Shown in pieces: positions 10,886-19,394 of a DNA stretch of 64,000 nt (positions are counted from its first letter, which is position 1; each line of letters opens with the position of its first letter). The notes beneath the pieces were generated by a model. The model had not been told where the DNA came from. It did not search any database and saw only the letters and a list, made by a program, of their open reading frames with translations. The position numbers were made by a program, and so were the translations under genes. Origin of the DNA: a bacterium (GTDB lineage: Bacteria > Deinococcota > Deinococci > Deinococcales > Deinococcaceae); NCBI GenBank assembly GCA_021810505.1, contig JAJZIR010000002.1, forward strand, positions 88,065-152,064. The letters run 5' to 3'.

Positions 10886-11845
10886 GTGAACCACCGTACC
10901 CGCACCGCCCTTCGCTCGGTCGCTGCCCTGTCCCTCGCCTCGGCCTTTGCGTTTGCCGCCGCTCAGAGCTCCTCGTCCATGACCGTCAACATGTCCTCCA
11001 TGACCATCACCCAGATCGTCGCCTCCAGCCCCCAATTCTCTACCTTGCTGGCCGCGGTCAAGCAAGCCGGTCTGGTCTCGGTCCTGAACGGCCCCGGCCC
11101 CTTCACCGTCTTCGCCCCCACCAACGCTGCCTTCGCTCGGGTCCCGGCGGCCACCCTGGCCAACTTGATGAACACCAAGTCCGCCCTGAGCAAGGTCCTC
11201 GAGTACCACGTGGTTTCAGGGCGCCTGACCATCGCCGACCTGCTGCTGCTGAACAAGGTCAAGACCCTGGAGGGCGCCTCCATCACTGTCCACGCCCACG
11301 GCACCACCCTCAAGGTCGATCAGGCCCTGGTGCCCGGGCAGGAGATCCGCGCGAAGAACGGCCAGATCATCGTAGTAGACAGCGTCTTGTTGCCCCCCAG
11401 CATGCGCAAGCCCAGCGCCCCTTCGGTCATGCCCACTCAGAACCTGGTCCAGCTGCTCTCCCTGCAGCCCCAATTCTCCACCCTGCTGGCCGCGGTCAAG
11501 CAAGCTGGCCTGGTCTCGGTGCTGAACGGCCCCGGCCCTTTCACCGTCTTCGCCCCCACCAACGCCGCCTTCGCGCAGGTCCCGCCGGCCCTGCTGAAGG
11601 AGATCCTGGCCAGCAAGACCCTGCTCACCAAGGTCTTGGAGTACCACGTGGTCAAGGGAGAGCTGCAGACCCCCGAGCTGGCCAAGCGCTTCGGCCTCAC
11701 CAGCCTGGAAGGGTCCCTGCTGCTGCTCTCGGTCTCGCACGGCCACCTCGCCGTGGACGGGGCGACTGTCACCGAGCCCAACCTCTTGGCGACCAACGGT
11801 GTGGTCCAGGAGATCAATCAGGTCTTGCTGCCTTCGAACCTCTGA
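10886..11845 (+). CDS. Secreted protein with two FAS1 (fasciclin) domains
   Basis: 319-aa exported protein. Residues 1-26 are a signal peptide (basic start, hydrophobic ALSLASAFAFAAA, Ala-x-Ala-type end). Two FAS1 domains follow, about 40-170 and 185-318; each begins with PQFSTLLAAVKQAGL and carries the FAS1 core FTVFAPTNAAFA and a later EYHVV. The two copies are close in sequence, so they arose by internal duplication. Such proteins are extracellular adhesion or surface proteins. The GTG at 10886 is chosen because GGAGGA stands 6 bases upstream and it gives a clean signal peptide. The 3' end overlaps pcp convergently by 32 bases. Confidence 0.88.
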   Translation: MNHRTRTALRSVAALSLASAFAFAAAQSSSSMTVNMSSMTITQIVASSPQFSTLLAAVKQAGLVSVLNGPGPFTVFAPTNAAFARVPAATLANLMNTKSALSKVLEYHVVSGRLTIADLLLLNKVKTLEGASITVHAHGTTLKVDQALVPGQEIRAKNGQIIVVDSVLLPPSMRKPSAPSVMPTQNLVQLLSLQPQFSTLLAAVKQAGLVSVLNGPGPFTVFAPTNAAFAQVPPALLKEILASKTLLTKVLEYHVVKGELQTPELAKRFGLTSLEGSLLLLSVSHGHLAVDGATVTEPNLLATNGVVQEINQVLLPSNL

Positions 11846-12455
11846 GCTCTATCTGCTCTAGGCAGACCTCCAGGGCTAGGCGGATTGCCCGGCTCTGGAG
11901 GTCTGCGGCCATGCTGGGGCTGCCCAGGTGCCGGGCGGCTTGCTCGGGGAGGTAGGGTAGGTGCACGAAACCCCCGATCCCGGTGGGCGCCGCTGTAGGT
12001 AGCCGCCGCATCAGCCCGTAGAAGCAATAGTTGCACACGAAAGCCCCGGCGCTCAGCGAGCGCTGGGCTGGGATGCCAGCCGACCGCAGCCGGGTCACCA
12101 CCTGCTGGACGGGTAAGGTGCTGAACAGGCCGTCTGGTCCCCCCACCTCGATCTCCTGGTCCTGCGGCTGGAAGCCTGAGTTGTCCGGGATCCGGGCGTC
12201 CTGCAGGTTGATCGCAACCTGCTCGGCGCTGATATACGCCCTCCCGCCGGCTTCGCCGGTGAGCAGCGTGACCTCCGGCTTGAGCCGCTCCAGCGCTGCG
12301 CAGAGCACCTCCAGCGAGTGCCCGAAAGCGGTGGGTAGCAGTTGGGTGTGGACCGGGTGGCCCGCTACCCGGCTGGGCAGGTTCTCTAGGAGCAGGGCCG
12401 AAGGATTGACGCTCTCCCCGCCGAAAGGTTCGAAGCCGGTGACTAAGACGTTCAA
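11814..12455 (-). CDS. pcp: Pyrrolidone-carboxylate peptidase
   Basis: 213-aa cysteine peptidase (family C15) that removes N-terminal pyroglutamate from peptides. The catalytic triad is visible as Glu78 (ISAEQVAINL), Cys141 (GAFVCNYCFYGL) and His165 (GFVHLPYLP); the start MNVLVTGFEPFGG is diagnostic. Its start overlaps the end of pxpA (ATGA), so the two are coupled. The context is clear: Pcp frees pyroglutamate (5-oxoproline) and PxpABC hydrolyses it to glutamate. The stop lies inside the 3' end of the convergent FAS1 gene. Confidence 0.94.
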   Translation of the reverse strand: MNVLVTGFEPFGGESVNPSALLLENLPSRVAGHPVHTQLLPTAFGHSLEVLCAALERLKPEVTLLTGEAGGRAYISAEQVAINLQDARIPDNSGFQPQDQEIEVGGPDGLFSTLPVQQVVTRLRSAGIPAQRSLSAGAFVCNYCFYGLMRRLPTAAPTGIGGFVHLPYLPEQAARHLGSPSMAADLQSRAIRLALEVCLEQIELRGSKAARPD

Positions 12456-13177
12456 GGCCGCCTCCTTCTGGCCAGCTGGATACCCCGTTGGCGCAGAGCC
12501 CTGCGCAGCTGGCGAGTGAACTGGACTGCCCCTGGGGTGTCCCCGTGCACGCAGACGGTATCTACCGCCAGGCCTCTGGATAGCCGCTCGGCGATGGCCT
12601 GCCCGGCGGCCTGCGGGTCGTGCAGCACCGCACCGGGTTCAGAGCGCGGTACCAGCTGCCCGTCCTCCCGCAAGGCCCGGTCGGCGAAGACCTCGGCCAG
12701 GCCGCGCAGGCCGTAGGACGCGGCTGCGCCGAGCAGCGGGCTGCCCGGCAGGCCGTAGATGGACAACCCCGGGTCGAAGTCCCTAGCCGCGCGGACCACC
12801 GCCTCGGCGATCTCTGCTGACCTGCAGGCGTCGTTGTACAGCGCACCGTGCGGCTTGAGATGGTGCAGATAGGCCCCGTAGGGCCTCAGAAAAGCGCTGA
12901 GGGCGCCGAGCTGGTACAGAGTCCAGTGGTAGATTTCGGTCCCCGAGAGAGCCATGGAGCGCCGGCCGAAGCCCTGGCGGTCCGGGTAGCTGGGGTGCGC
13001 TCCGATATGGACTCCCAGCTGGTGGGCGGTCCGGACCGCTAGGGCCATCACCTCCGGGTCGCCCGCGTGGACGCCGCAAGCCAGGTTGGCGCTGGTCACC
13101 AAGCTCAGCATGGCCTGGTCCTCGCCGAGCTGATACCGCCCGAAACTCTCTCCTAAGTCGCTGTTCAGATCGAGCAC
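12452..13177 (-). CDS. pxpA: 5-oxoprolinase subunit A (LamB/YcsF family)
   Basis: 241-aa LamB/YcsF protein, subunit of the ATP-dependent 5-oxoprolinase PxpABC, which converts 5-oxoproline to glutamate. Family motifs are DLNSDLGESFG at residues 3-13, ANLACGVHAGDP near 30, GVHIGAHPSYPDRQGFGRR and LHHLKPHGALYN. The partners pxpB and pxpC lie 2.1 kb upstream on the same strand, separated by an inserted gene read the other way, so the usual contiguous operon has been broken. Downstream it overlaps pcp by 4 bases. Confidence 0.92.
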   Translation of the reverse strand: MLDLNSDLGESFGRYQLGEDQAMLSLVTSANLACGVHAGDPEVMALAVRTAHQLGVHIGAHPSYPDRQGFGRRSMALSGTEIYHWTLYQLGALSAFLRPYGAYLHHLKPHGALYNDACRSAEIAEAVVRAARDFDPGLSIYGLPGSPLLGAAASYGLRGLAEVFADRALREDGQLVPRSEPGAVLHDPQAAGQAIAERLSRGLAVDTVCVHGDTPGAVQFTRQLRRALRQRGIQLARRRRP

Positions 13178-13418
13178 GGGCCTAGTCTAAGCCGGATCCG
13201 GGGGTTCAGCGCTGTTCCCCTAAAGCTCCGCCCGACCAGTTGGCCGGCTCGGGGCTCGCCCCCGGCCAGCTTAAGGAAACCAGAGCTGCGCCCTCGCGCC
13301 TCCTGGGATGAAACTTCCGTGTGTCCCCGCGCACCTCGGGGGATGACCTGCGTTGCCCTTGCGCGAGCCAGATCTCACCCGCCGGTGCAAGCCGTCGGCG
13401 TCTCGCCAAGGCTGCCTC
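13178..13418. other. Intergenic, no gene seen
   Basis: No coding frame with recognisable content. It separates pxpA from the divergent lipoprotein gene and leads into the promoter at 13419. No terminator, tRNA or repeat was recognised. Confidence 0.5.
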
Positions 13419-13447
13419 TTGACGCAGCGCTCAGCCAAGGAAATAAT
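13419..13447 (+). promoter_or_regulatory. Sigma70-type promoter of the lipoprotein gene
   Basis: TTGACG (13419-13424), a 17-base spacer, and AATAAT (13442-13447): 5 of 6 matches at both the -35 and -10 boxes. It would start transcription near 13454, giving a leader of about 44 bases ahead of an AAGGAG ribosome binding site and the ATG at 13498. Confidence 0.72.
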
Positions 13448-13497
13448 GCGCTCATGCCGCAGCGGTCCACCGCCTCTGGCTGACACAAGGAGTTAGC

Positions 13498-14930
13498 ATG
13501 GATACCCGCTTCCGCTTGCCCCTACGCTCCGCCGTCTCGGCTACCTTGGTTGCCGCCCTGTTAGCAGGCTGCTCCAGCCAGGTCAGCAGCAGCCTCCAGG
13601 CCGGTTTCGCCGCCAAAAGCCCAGTGCTGAGCTCCCTGGGGGGAGCACCCAGCTCAGCTGGACCTTTGGAGCAGGTAGCTGGACCCTGAGCGTCAGCAAC
13701 CCCGCAGCAGGCACCAACGGGGTCTCGGTGAACGGCAAAGCTTACACCGGACCGGTCAACCTGGGCTCGGCCACCAGCGCCACCCTCGCCCTGCCCGAGA
13801 ACAGCTCCGCGGCAAATCAGGTCTACGCCCTGACCCTTACCAACAGCTCTCAGCCCAGCTTCCTGGCCACCACCACCTTGACCGTGGACCGCCCCAAGGT
13901 GGTGACCTTTCTGGCTCCGGGTGGTTCATTTCCCGCTCTTTATGAAAGCTTTGGCCCAGGCCTAGCTGTCGACCCCTCCGGGAACGTCTGGGCCACCGGC
14001 TATGACTACAGCACCCTCCTCGAGGCTCCCCTGGGCGCATCCCCCACCGGTCTGGTCAATTTTCCCTCGGTTACAGTGAGCGGCGTAAGCAGCCTAGACG
14101 GTCCGGAGGGTATCGCCGTCGACCCCTCCGGGAACGTCTGGGTGGCGAACTACTCTAACGACACCGTCACCGAGATCCCGGCTGGATCCACCCCCGGCTC
14201 CACCCCGGTGGTGTTCAGCGGCTCCAGCTACTCCTTCAGCAACCCGTACGCTATTGCCGTCGACCCCTCCGGGAACGTCTGGGTGGCGAACTACTCTAAC
14301 GACACCGTCACCGAGATCCCGGCTGGATCCACCCCCGGCTCCACCTCGGTGGTGTTCAGCGGCTCCAGCTACTCCTTCGATAGTCCGGAGGGTATCGCCG
14401 TCGACCCCTCCGGGAACGTCTGGGTGGCGAACTACTATGGCGACACCGTCACCGAGATCCCCAAAGGATCTCCCTCCGCCACCCCGGTGGTGTTCAGAGG
14501 CTCCAGCTACTCCTTCAGCCACCCATATGGTATCGCCGTCGACTCCTCCGGGAACGTCTGGGTGGCGAACTACTCCAGCGGTACCGTCACCGAGATCCCC
14601 AAAGGATCTCCCTCCGCCACCCCGGTGGTGTTCCCCAACTCCTGGTTCGATGGCGGTGCCGAGTCGGTGGCAGTGGACGGCGCCGGGAACGTCTGGGTGG
14701 GGACCTACTACGGGCTCACTGAAATCCCTGCGGGATCGACTCCCAGCTCCACCCCGGTCATCTTCTCCTCCAGCCTGCTGGACGCAGCTGGGGCCTATTA
14801 CGGCGGGGAGTTCTTTAGCATCGCGGTCGACCAGAGCGGGAACGTATGGCTGGTTAACTATTACCGCGGAGACCTGCAGGAGCTGGTGGGCGTAGCTGCC
14901 CCCCGCAAGTCCTCGGTGCCGCTGCTGTAG
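13498..14930 (+). pseudogene. Beta-propeller lipoprotein with a frameshift at a G6 run
   Basis: The ATG at 13498 (AAGGAG 6 bases before it) opens a lipoprotein signal with lipobox LLAGC (Cys25). The frame breaks at a run of six G (13638-13643): frame 1 stops at 13689, while the next frame continues as GSTQLSWTFGAGSWTLSVSNP and stays open to 14930. That part holds NHL/SMP-30-like propeller blades of the form GIAVDPSGNVWVANY...DTVTEIPAGS, repeating about every 47 residues. Either one base of the homopolymer is miscounted, or the gene is off or phase-variable. If restored it would be a lipid-anchored surface protein of about 477 aa. It sits between pxpA and pxpC on the opposite strand. Confidence 0.8.
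14100..14655 (+). repeat. 141-bp coding tandem repeats
   Basis: Four units with near-identical DNA, phased on GTCGACCCCTCCGGGAACGT at 14118, 14259 and 14400 and a variant at 14538, with spacings of 141, 141 and 138 bases; a diverged unit lies at 13968. Each encodes one propeller blade. The high nucleotide identity implies recent expansion or homogenisation. Confidence 0.85.
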
Positions 14931-15275
14931 CGGAGCCGAAACTCTCGCTCCAAGAGCTCCAGTGCGCGTCGGTCGCAGGTTGGCTCCTCGGGGCAAGGGT
15001 CTGGCTGGTCCGAGGTGCCTGGGGTGGCTGCACCCCAGGCACGCGCCCGCGCAACCTGCCGCCCCCCAAACCTGGGGAGGGATTCGGGCTACCGACCATC
15101 TGGCTTGGCCGCTCTCGGCTGGCCTGGGCTTGTGCGGGGCCTCAGCGCTCTGCTCCCGCCAGCTGGGGCCACCCACGGGTTGCGTCCAGGAGTGCGCCGC
15201 GGCGAGCGCAGGGGCCAGCGTTACCGAGCGCAGGTACCCGCCCAGGGTATGGGGTTCCTCCAGTCCCCGAGCCGC
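14931..15275. other. Intergenic, no gene seen
   Basis: A GC-rich 345-base gap between the convergent ends of the lipoprotein gene and pxpC. The open frames here lack recognisable content, and no clear terminator was found. Confidence 0.5.
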
Positions 15276-16259
15276 CTAGAGCAGTGCTGAGTCCAATCCG
15301 CTCTGTCCGGGGGGTATACCCAGCTCCGCAGCCAGCTGCCGCAGGGCTAGGCGGCGCTCCGCAGCCAGCTGCCTGGCCTCGGATAGGCTGCTTTGCGCCA
15401 GCAGCACTTCCTGCCCGGGCCGCAGCTGCCCCAAGGCGCTCTGGTCAGCCGAGATGATCTGCCCCAAGAGGCGGTAGCCTCCCAAGGTCTGCCCGTCGGC
15501 CAGCAGGGCGATCAGCTCTCCTCCGGGTGGTTGCTGGATTCCCCCCGGGGCTACCGGCAGGGACGGGAGGGTGCCGGGCGCTTCCCCCAGGGGCGAGCCG
15601 CGCAGGCGCAGGCCCATCCGGTTGGAGTCGGGGTGCACGGTCAGGACCGCGTCCCGCAGCGCCCATAGCTCCCGTTCCGCGCCCGGTCCGGGCAGAACGC
15701 GGAGCAGGGCTGGTCCGTCTTGGTCGGGCCAAAGCGCCCGGCGCAGGCCCCTGCCCGGCCGGGCCGGGCCGGCTGGTCCCACTGCGAGCCGCTCCCCGGC
15801 CTGCAGCCTCCCGGACTCGCCGGGGGCCGGGGAGCGGCTCCCTAGCACGCTGGGCAGGGCCAGGCCGCCTGCGACCGCCAGGTAGGCTCGGAAGCCCGAG
15901 CGCGGCGCCCCGAAGCGCAGCGTCGCCCCGGCCTGGGCGCGAAAGCTGACCCAGCGCGGGCAGGCCTGCCCGTCCAAGCTGGCCTGGAGGTCACCGCCTC
16001 CCAGGCACAGCAGCAGCGCCCGCTGCACCTGCAGGGTTAGGCCGCCGCCAGCGATCTCCAGGCCGGCCGCGCCGACCGGATTTCCCACCAGGAGGTTGCT
16101 GGCCATCAGGGCGAAGCGGTCTAGGGCCCCCCCCAGGGGAATCCCCCAGCGCCTTTGCCCAGGCCTGCCCAAGTCCTGCGCGCTGGTGAAGATACCGGGC
16201 CGCAGGATCTCTAGGCCTTCGGCGCTGCCGCTACCGCTCGGGGGCGTCGCCTTCAGCAC
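15276..16259 (-). CDS. pxpC: 5-oxoprolinase subunit C (biotin-dependent carboxyltransferase-like)
   Basis: 327-aa protein of the KipA/PxpC family (AHS2 domain), working with PxpA and PxpB to hydrolyse 5-oxoproline at the cost of ATP. The N-terminal signature LEILRPGIFTSAQDLGRPGQ and GIPLGGALDRFALMASNLLVGNP are diagnostic, and PDSNRMGLRLRG lies further in. It overlaps the 3' end of pxpB by 7 bases. The proline- and glycine-rich first 15 residues look unstructured; the true start could lie slightly downstream. Confidence 0.91.
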   Translation of the reverse strand: MLKATPPSGSGSAEGLEILRPGIFTSAQDLGRPGQRRWGIPLGGALDRFALMASNLLVGNPVGAAGLEIAGGGLTLQVQRALLLCLGGGDLQASLDGQACPRWVSFRAQAGATLRFGAPRSGFRAYLAVAGGLALPSVLGSRSPAPGESGRLQAGERLAVGPAGPARPGRGLRRALWPDQDGPALLRVLPGPGAERELWALRDAVLTVHPDSNRMGLRLRGSPLGEAPGTLPSLPVAPGGIQQPPGGELIALLADGQTLGGYRLLGQIISADQSALGQLRPGQEVLLAQSSLSEARQLAAERRLALRQLAAELGIPPGQSGLDSALL

Positions 16260-16915
16260 TGCCGCTCGAAGGCGTCGGCGGAGATGGCCACCATCTGGAC
16301 TCGGTCACCCGGCTGCAGCAGCCCCGGCTGCTCGCGGTCGAGCCAGAGCAGCCGCTGCGGGGTGCGCCCGATGATCCGCCAGCCTCCTGGGCTCCTGCCG
16401 GGATAGAGGCCGGTCTGCATCCCGGCTACACCCACCGAACCGCTGGTTACCTCGGTCCGGGGTCTAGGCAGCCGTGGGACCGGCTGTGGCGCCGGCCACC
16501 CGCTCAGGTAGGCGAAACCGGGCAGGAAACCGATCAGGTCGACGCGGTGCAGGCTGGACTGGTGCAGCTCCACCAGCTGAGCTGGGCTGAGCCCCAGATA
16601 GTCGGCTACCCAGGGCAGGTCGGGGCTGTGGGGGGGCGCGTAGCAGACCGCTAGGCGGTGGGTCCTGCCAGCTTCCAGCGGCCTGGGCCGCAGGCCGCTC
16701 AGATAGGCCAGCAGCGGTGGGCCGGCAGTCTCGGCCGGATCGAAGTAGAGCGCCAGTGAGGTCAGGCCAGCCACCGCTTCCAGCAACCCCGGCGGTGGGA
16801 GCCGGTTCAGTTCGGCGGCTAAGCCCTGGATGACCCCGAGCAGGTCCTCCCTGGGGGTCGTTCCGAACAGCAGCAGCAAGTGGTCCTCGAACTCGGTGAC
16901 GCGGTAGGCCTCCAC
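16253..16915 (-). CDS. pxpB: 5-oxoprolinase subunit B (KipI family)
   Basis: 220-aa KipI/PxpB protein (AHS1 domain). The characteristic segment HRVDLIGFLPGFAYLSG is followed by PVPRLPRPRTEVTSGSVGVAG, GLYPGRSPGGWRIIGRTP and LLQPGDRVQMVAI. Forms a complex with PxpC; in older annotations the homologue is called a kinase inhibitor, but the pxpA, pxpC and pcp neighbours support the oxoprolinase role. First gene of pxpBC, divergent from the cysteine synthase gene. Confidence 0.91.
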   Translation of the reverse strand: MEAYRVTEFEDHLLLLFGTTPREDLLGVIQGLAAELNRLPPPGLLEAVAGLTSLALYFDPAETAGPPLLAYLSGLRPRPLEAGRTHRLAVCYAPPHSPDLPWVADYLGLSPAQLVELHQSSLHRVDLIGFLPGFAYLSGWPAPQPVPRLPRPRTEVTSGSVGVAGMQTGLYPGRSPGGWRIIGRTPQRLLWLDREQPGLLQPGDRVQMVAISADAFERQC

Positions 16916-17028
16916 CGGCTGAGCTTACCCGAAGGGCCCAGGCCAGCCCCTCAGGCCCTCTGGCTCCCGGGCCGCCTGCCGCTGCAGCGGCCTCACTCTG
17001 CACCCGGGCGCTACCCGCGCCCGCTGCA

Positions 17029-17046
17029 CCCGGCCCGTGGGCCGGG
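17029..17046. other. Short perfect hairpin before the cysteine synthase gene
   Basis: CCCGGCCC-GT-GGGCCGGG, an 8-bp stem with a 2-base centre, 28 bases ahead of the GTG start. No T run follows, so it is not an intrinsic terminator; it could be an mRNA leader structure or an operator. Purpose unknown. Confidence 0.35.
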
Positions 17047-17074
17047 GGCGGCCGCGCCGGTGCACAATGGGGGA

Positions 17075-18022
17075 GTGATCGATCGTTGGATTGGACATAC
17101 TCCGATGCTGCGCCTCTCCGGCCTCCCCGAAGGCTCCGCCGAGGTCTACCTCAAGCTTGAAGGGATGAATCCCGGAGGCTCGATCAAGGACCGCACCGCC
17201 AAGTCGATGGTGGAGGACGCCGAGCAGCGGGGACTGCTGCGCCCGGGCGGCACCATCGTCGAGCCCACCAGCGGGAATACCGGGGTGGGACTAGCACAGA
17301 TCGCGGCTAGCCGCGGTTACCGTTTGATCCTGACCATGCCGGCTCAGATGAGCGAGGAGCGCAAACGCACCCTGACCGCCTACGGCGCTGAGTTGGTGCT
17401 CACCGACCCCCAGACCCGGATGTTGGGCGCCATCGCCGAAGCGCAGCGCCTGACCGAGCAGCTGGGGGCTTGGATGCCCAACCAGTTCGACAACCCGGCC
17501 AACGCTCTGGCCCACTACCGGACCACCGGGCCGGAGATCTACCAGCAGATGGAGGGTCGGATCGACTGCTTCGTCTACGGCAGCGGGACCGGGGGGACCA
17601 TCATGGGGGCCGGGCGCTTCCTGAAGGAGCAGCTTCCCGGCCTGCGAGTCGTGGCGGTCGAGCCGGCCCGTTCCAACGTGCTCTCCGGGGGGACCCGCGG
17701 TGAGCACGGCTTCCAGGGGATGGGGCCGGGATTTATCCCCCCCAACTTAGACGTCGCTCTCTTGGACGAGGTGGTGCAGGCCTGGGAGGAAGACGCTTAC
17801 CCTCTAGCCCGCTGGCTGGCCAGGAGCCAGGGGCTCTTCGTCGGTATGAGCAGCGGCGCTATCGCCTGGGCGGCGGTCCAGCTGGCCCAGCGGTTGGGTC
17901 CTGGCCACCGCGTCGCGGCCATCGCCTGCGACAGCGGAGCCCGCTACCTGAGCACCGCCCTGTTCGCCGGGGACAGCGACACGCCGCCCGGCTACCTCCC
18001 CCGCTCCCGGGAACGGGTGTGA
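17075..18022 (+). CDS. cysM: Cysteine synthase family PLP enzyme
   Basis: 315-aa PLP-dependent beta-replacement enzyme that makes cysteine from O-acetylserine (or O-phosphoserine) and sulfide. Lys38 in NPGGSIKDR is the PLP Schiff-base lysine; PTSGNTG (64-70) is the substrate loop and GSGTGGTIMG binds the PLP phosphate. The GTG at 17075, preceded by GGGGGA, gives the usual N-terminus; the frame is open upstream but that sequence is not protein-like. Whether it is CysK or CysM is not decided by the sequence, so the symbol is tentative. Overlaps the next gene by 4 bases (GTGA). Confidence 0.88.
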   Translation: MIDRWIGHTPMLRLSGLPEGSAEVYLKLEGMNPGGSIKDRTAKSMVEDAEQRGLLRPGGTIVEPTSGNTGVGLAQIAASRGYRLILTMPAQMSEERKRTLTAYGAELVLTDPQTRMLGAIAEAQRLTEQLGAWMPNQFDNPANALAHYRTTGPEIYQQMEGRIDCFVYGSGTGGTIMGAGRFLKEQLPGLRVVAVEPARSNVLSGGTRGEHGFQGMGPGFIPPNLDVALLDEVVQAWEEDAYPLARWLARSQGLFVGMSSGAIAWAAVQLAQRLGPGHRVAAIACDSGARYLSTALFAGDSDTPPGYLPRSRERV

Positions 18023-18696
18023 CCGGCCTGCTGGGGGCCATGCCCTCGGAGGTGGCCGGCTGGCTGGAGGCCCTGGAGGGGGCTAGGCCCGCTGAGCTGC
18101 TGGGGACCCGCCTCCACCTGGGCCGCCTGCGCGGGCAGGAGGTGGCGGTGGCCTGCTCGGGGATCGGTAAGGTCAACGCCGCCCTCTCCGCCGCCGCCCT
18201 GATCGCCGCCGGCGCCGGCGCCCTGCTGTGCGCCGGCGTGGCCGGGGGGCTCGGGGACCTGCAATCGGGTGACCTGGTGGTCGGTTCCGAGCTGCTGCAG
18301 TACGACGCCGACGTCACCGCGCTCGGCTACCCTGCTGCCCAGCTTCCCGGAGAGCCGGCGCTGTGGACCGCCCCCCTCGGGCTGGTGGAGCAGGCCCTCT
18401 CCGCCGCGGCCGCCCTGGGCTTCCGGGCGGTGGCCGGCCGGATCGGATCAGCCGACCGCTTCCTAGCCGACAGCGCCTACGCCGCGCGGCTGCGGGAGAC
18501 CCTGGACCTGCGCTGCGTGGAGATGGAGGGGGCGGCGGTGGCCCAGGTGGCGGCGCGCTGCGGGGTACCCGCCTTGGTCCTCCGGGCGGTGAGCGACGCC
18601 GGCGGCGACGCGGCCGGAGGGCAGTACCGGCAGTCCTTGGACCAAGTGGCGGCCCGGGCGAGCCAGCTGGCCGCTGCCCTGCTGGCCAGCTGGTAA
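18019..18696 (+). CDS. mtnN: 5'-methylthioadenosine/S-adenosylhomocysteine nucleosidase
   Basis: 225-aa nucleoside phosphorylase-fold hydrolase that cleaves adenine from MTA and SAH in methionine salvage. It begins GLLGAMPSEV (family form IGAMxEE), has CSGIGKVNAALSAAALI, LCAGVAGGL, and the purine-binding CVEMEGAAVAQVA followed by LRAVSDAGGD with the catalytic Asp. The GTG start overlaps the stop of the cysteine synthase gene, which fits a shared sulfur-metabolism operon. Slightly short but complete. Confidence 0.85.
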   Translation: MTGLLGAMPSEVAGWLEALEGARPAELLGTRLHLGRLRGQEVAVACSGIGKVNAALSAAALIAAGAGALLCAGVAGGLGDLQSGDLVVGSELLQYDADVTALGYPAAQLPGEPALWTAPLGLVEQALSAAAALGFRAVAGRIGSADRFLADSAYAARLRETLDLRCVEMEGAAVAQVAARCGVPALVLRAVSDAGGDAAGGQYRQSLDQVAARASQLAAALLASW

Positions 18697-18752
18697 GATT
18701 TCTTCCAGATTCCCCGCCGAGCAGCTGCGCATCATGCCCTGGGGGGTGACTC

Positions 18753-19394
18753 TTGATTCTCGTCGCTGGAGCGACCGGCGGGACCGGCCGGCAGGTAGTG
18801 GAGCGTTTGCTGCGGGCAGGGCAGCCGGTGCGCGCCCTGATCCGCCGTCCCGAGCAAGCCGCGCAGTTCGCCCCCGCGGTGGAGACCGCCCTGGGCGACC
18901 TGACCGGCGACTTCGCTCCGGCCCTCACCGGAGCGCAGGCGGTGATCTGCTGCGTGGGCGCCGGAATGGGGGCGGACCCGGAGCAGGTCGATCACTTAGG
19001 GACCGTCCGCCTGGCCCGGGAGGCTCAGGCGGCAGGGGTTTCCCGCTTTCTGCTGGTGAGCTCCTTCGGGACCGATCGCCCGGAGGCGCTGCCCCCTTTC
19101 CTGCGCCCCTACCTGGAAGCCAAGCGGCGGGCCGAGCTGGAGATCGCCGCGCTGGGCCTGCCCTACACCATCCTCAAGCCGGGCGGCCTCACAGACGCCC
19201 CGGCGACCGGCCGGGTCTCCCTGGCAGTCCGGTTGGCCAGCGGCGGCCAGATCCCCAGGGCCGACCTGGCCGAGGTCTGCGTCGCCTGCTTGGGCCGCCC
19301 CGAACTGGAGGGCTGCGAGTTGGAGCTGATCCGCGGTGAGCTGCCTATCGCGCTGGCTCTGGACCAGCTGGCCAGCCAGCTACAGCGGCCGTGA
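18753..19394 (+). CDS. NAD(P)-binding SDR-type protein (NmrA/YwnB-like)
   Basis: 213-aa atypical short-chain dehydrogenase fold. The N-terminal LILVAGATGGTGRQVVERLL is a GxTGxxGxxV NAD(P)-binding loop, and LTGAQAVICCVGA and FLLVSSFGTD match the NmrA-like group, which often senses NAD(P) or acts as an unclassified reductase. The TTG start is inferred, since no ATG or GTG in frame gives the complete beta1 strand. The 3' end overlaps the antiporter gene convergently by 15 bases. Substrate unknown. Confidence 0.75.
   Translation: MILVAGATGGTGRQVVERLLRAGQPVRALIRRPEQAAQFAPAVETALGDLTGDFAPALTGAQAVICCVGAGMGADPEQVDHLGTVRLAREAQAAGVSRFLLVSSFGTDRPEALPPFLRPYLEAKRRAELEIAALGLPYTILKPGGLTDAPATGRVSLAVRLASGGQIPRADLAEVCVACLGRPELEGCELELIRGELPIALALDQLASQLQRP

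Noticed and set aside
14094..15176. A 360-codon open frame opposite the propeller lipoprotein
   Set aside because: It is the reverse reading of tandem GC-rich repeats, without a ribosome binding site or any family resemblance.
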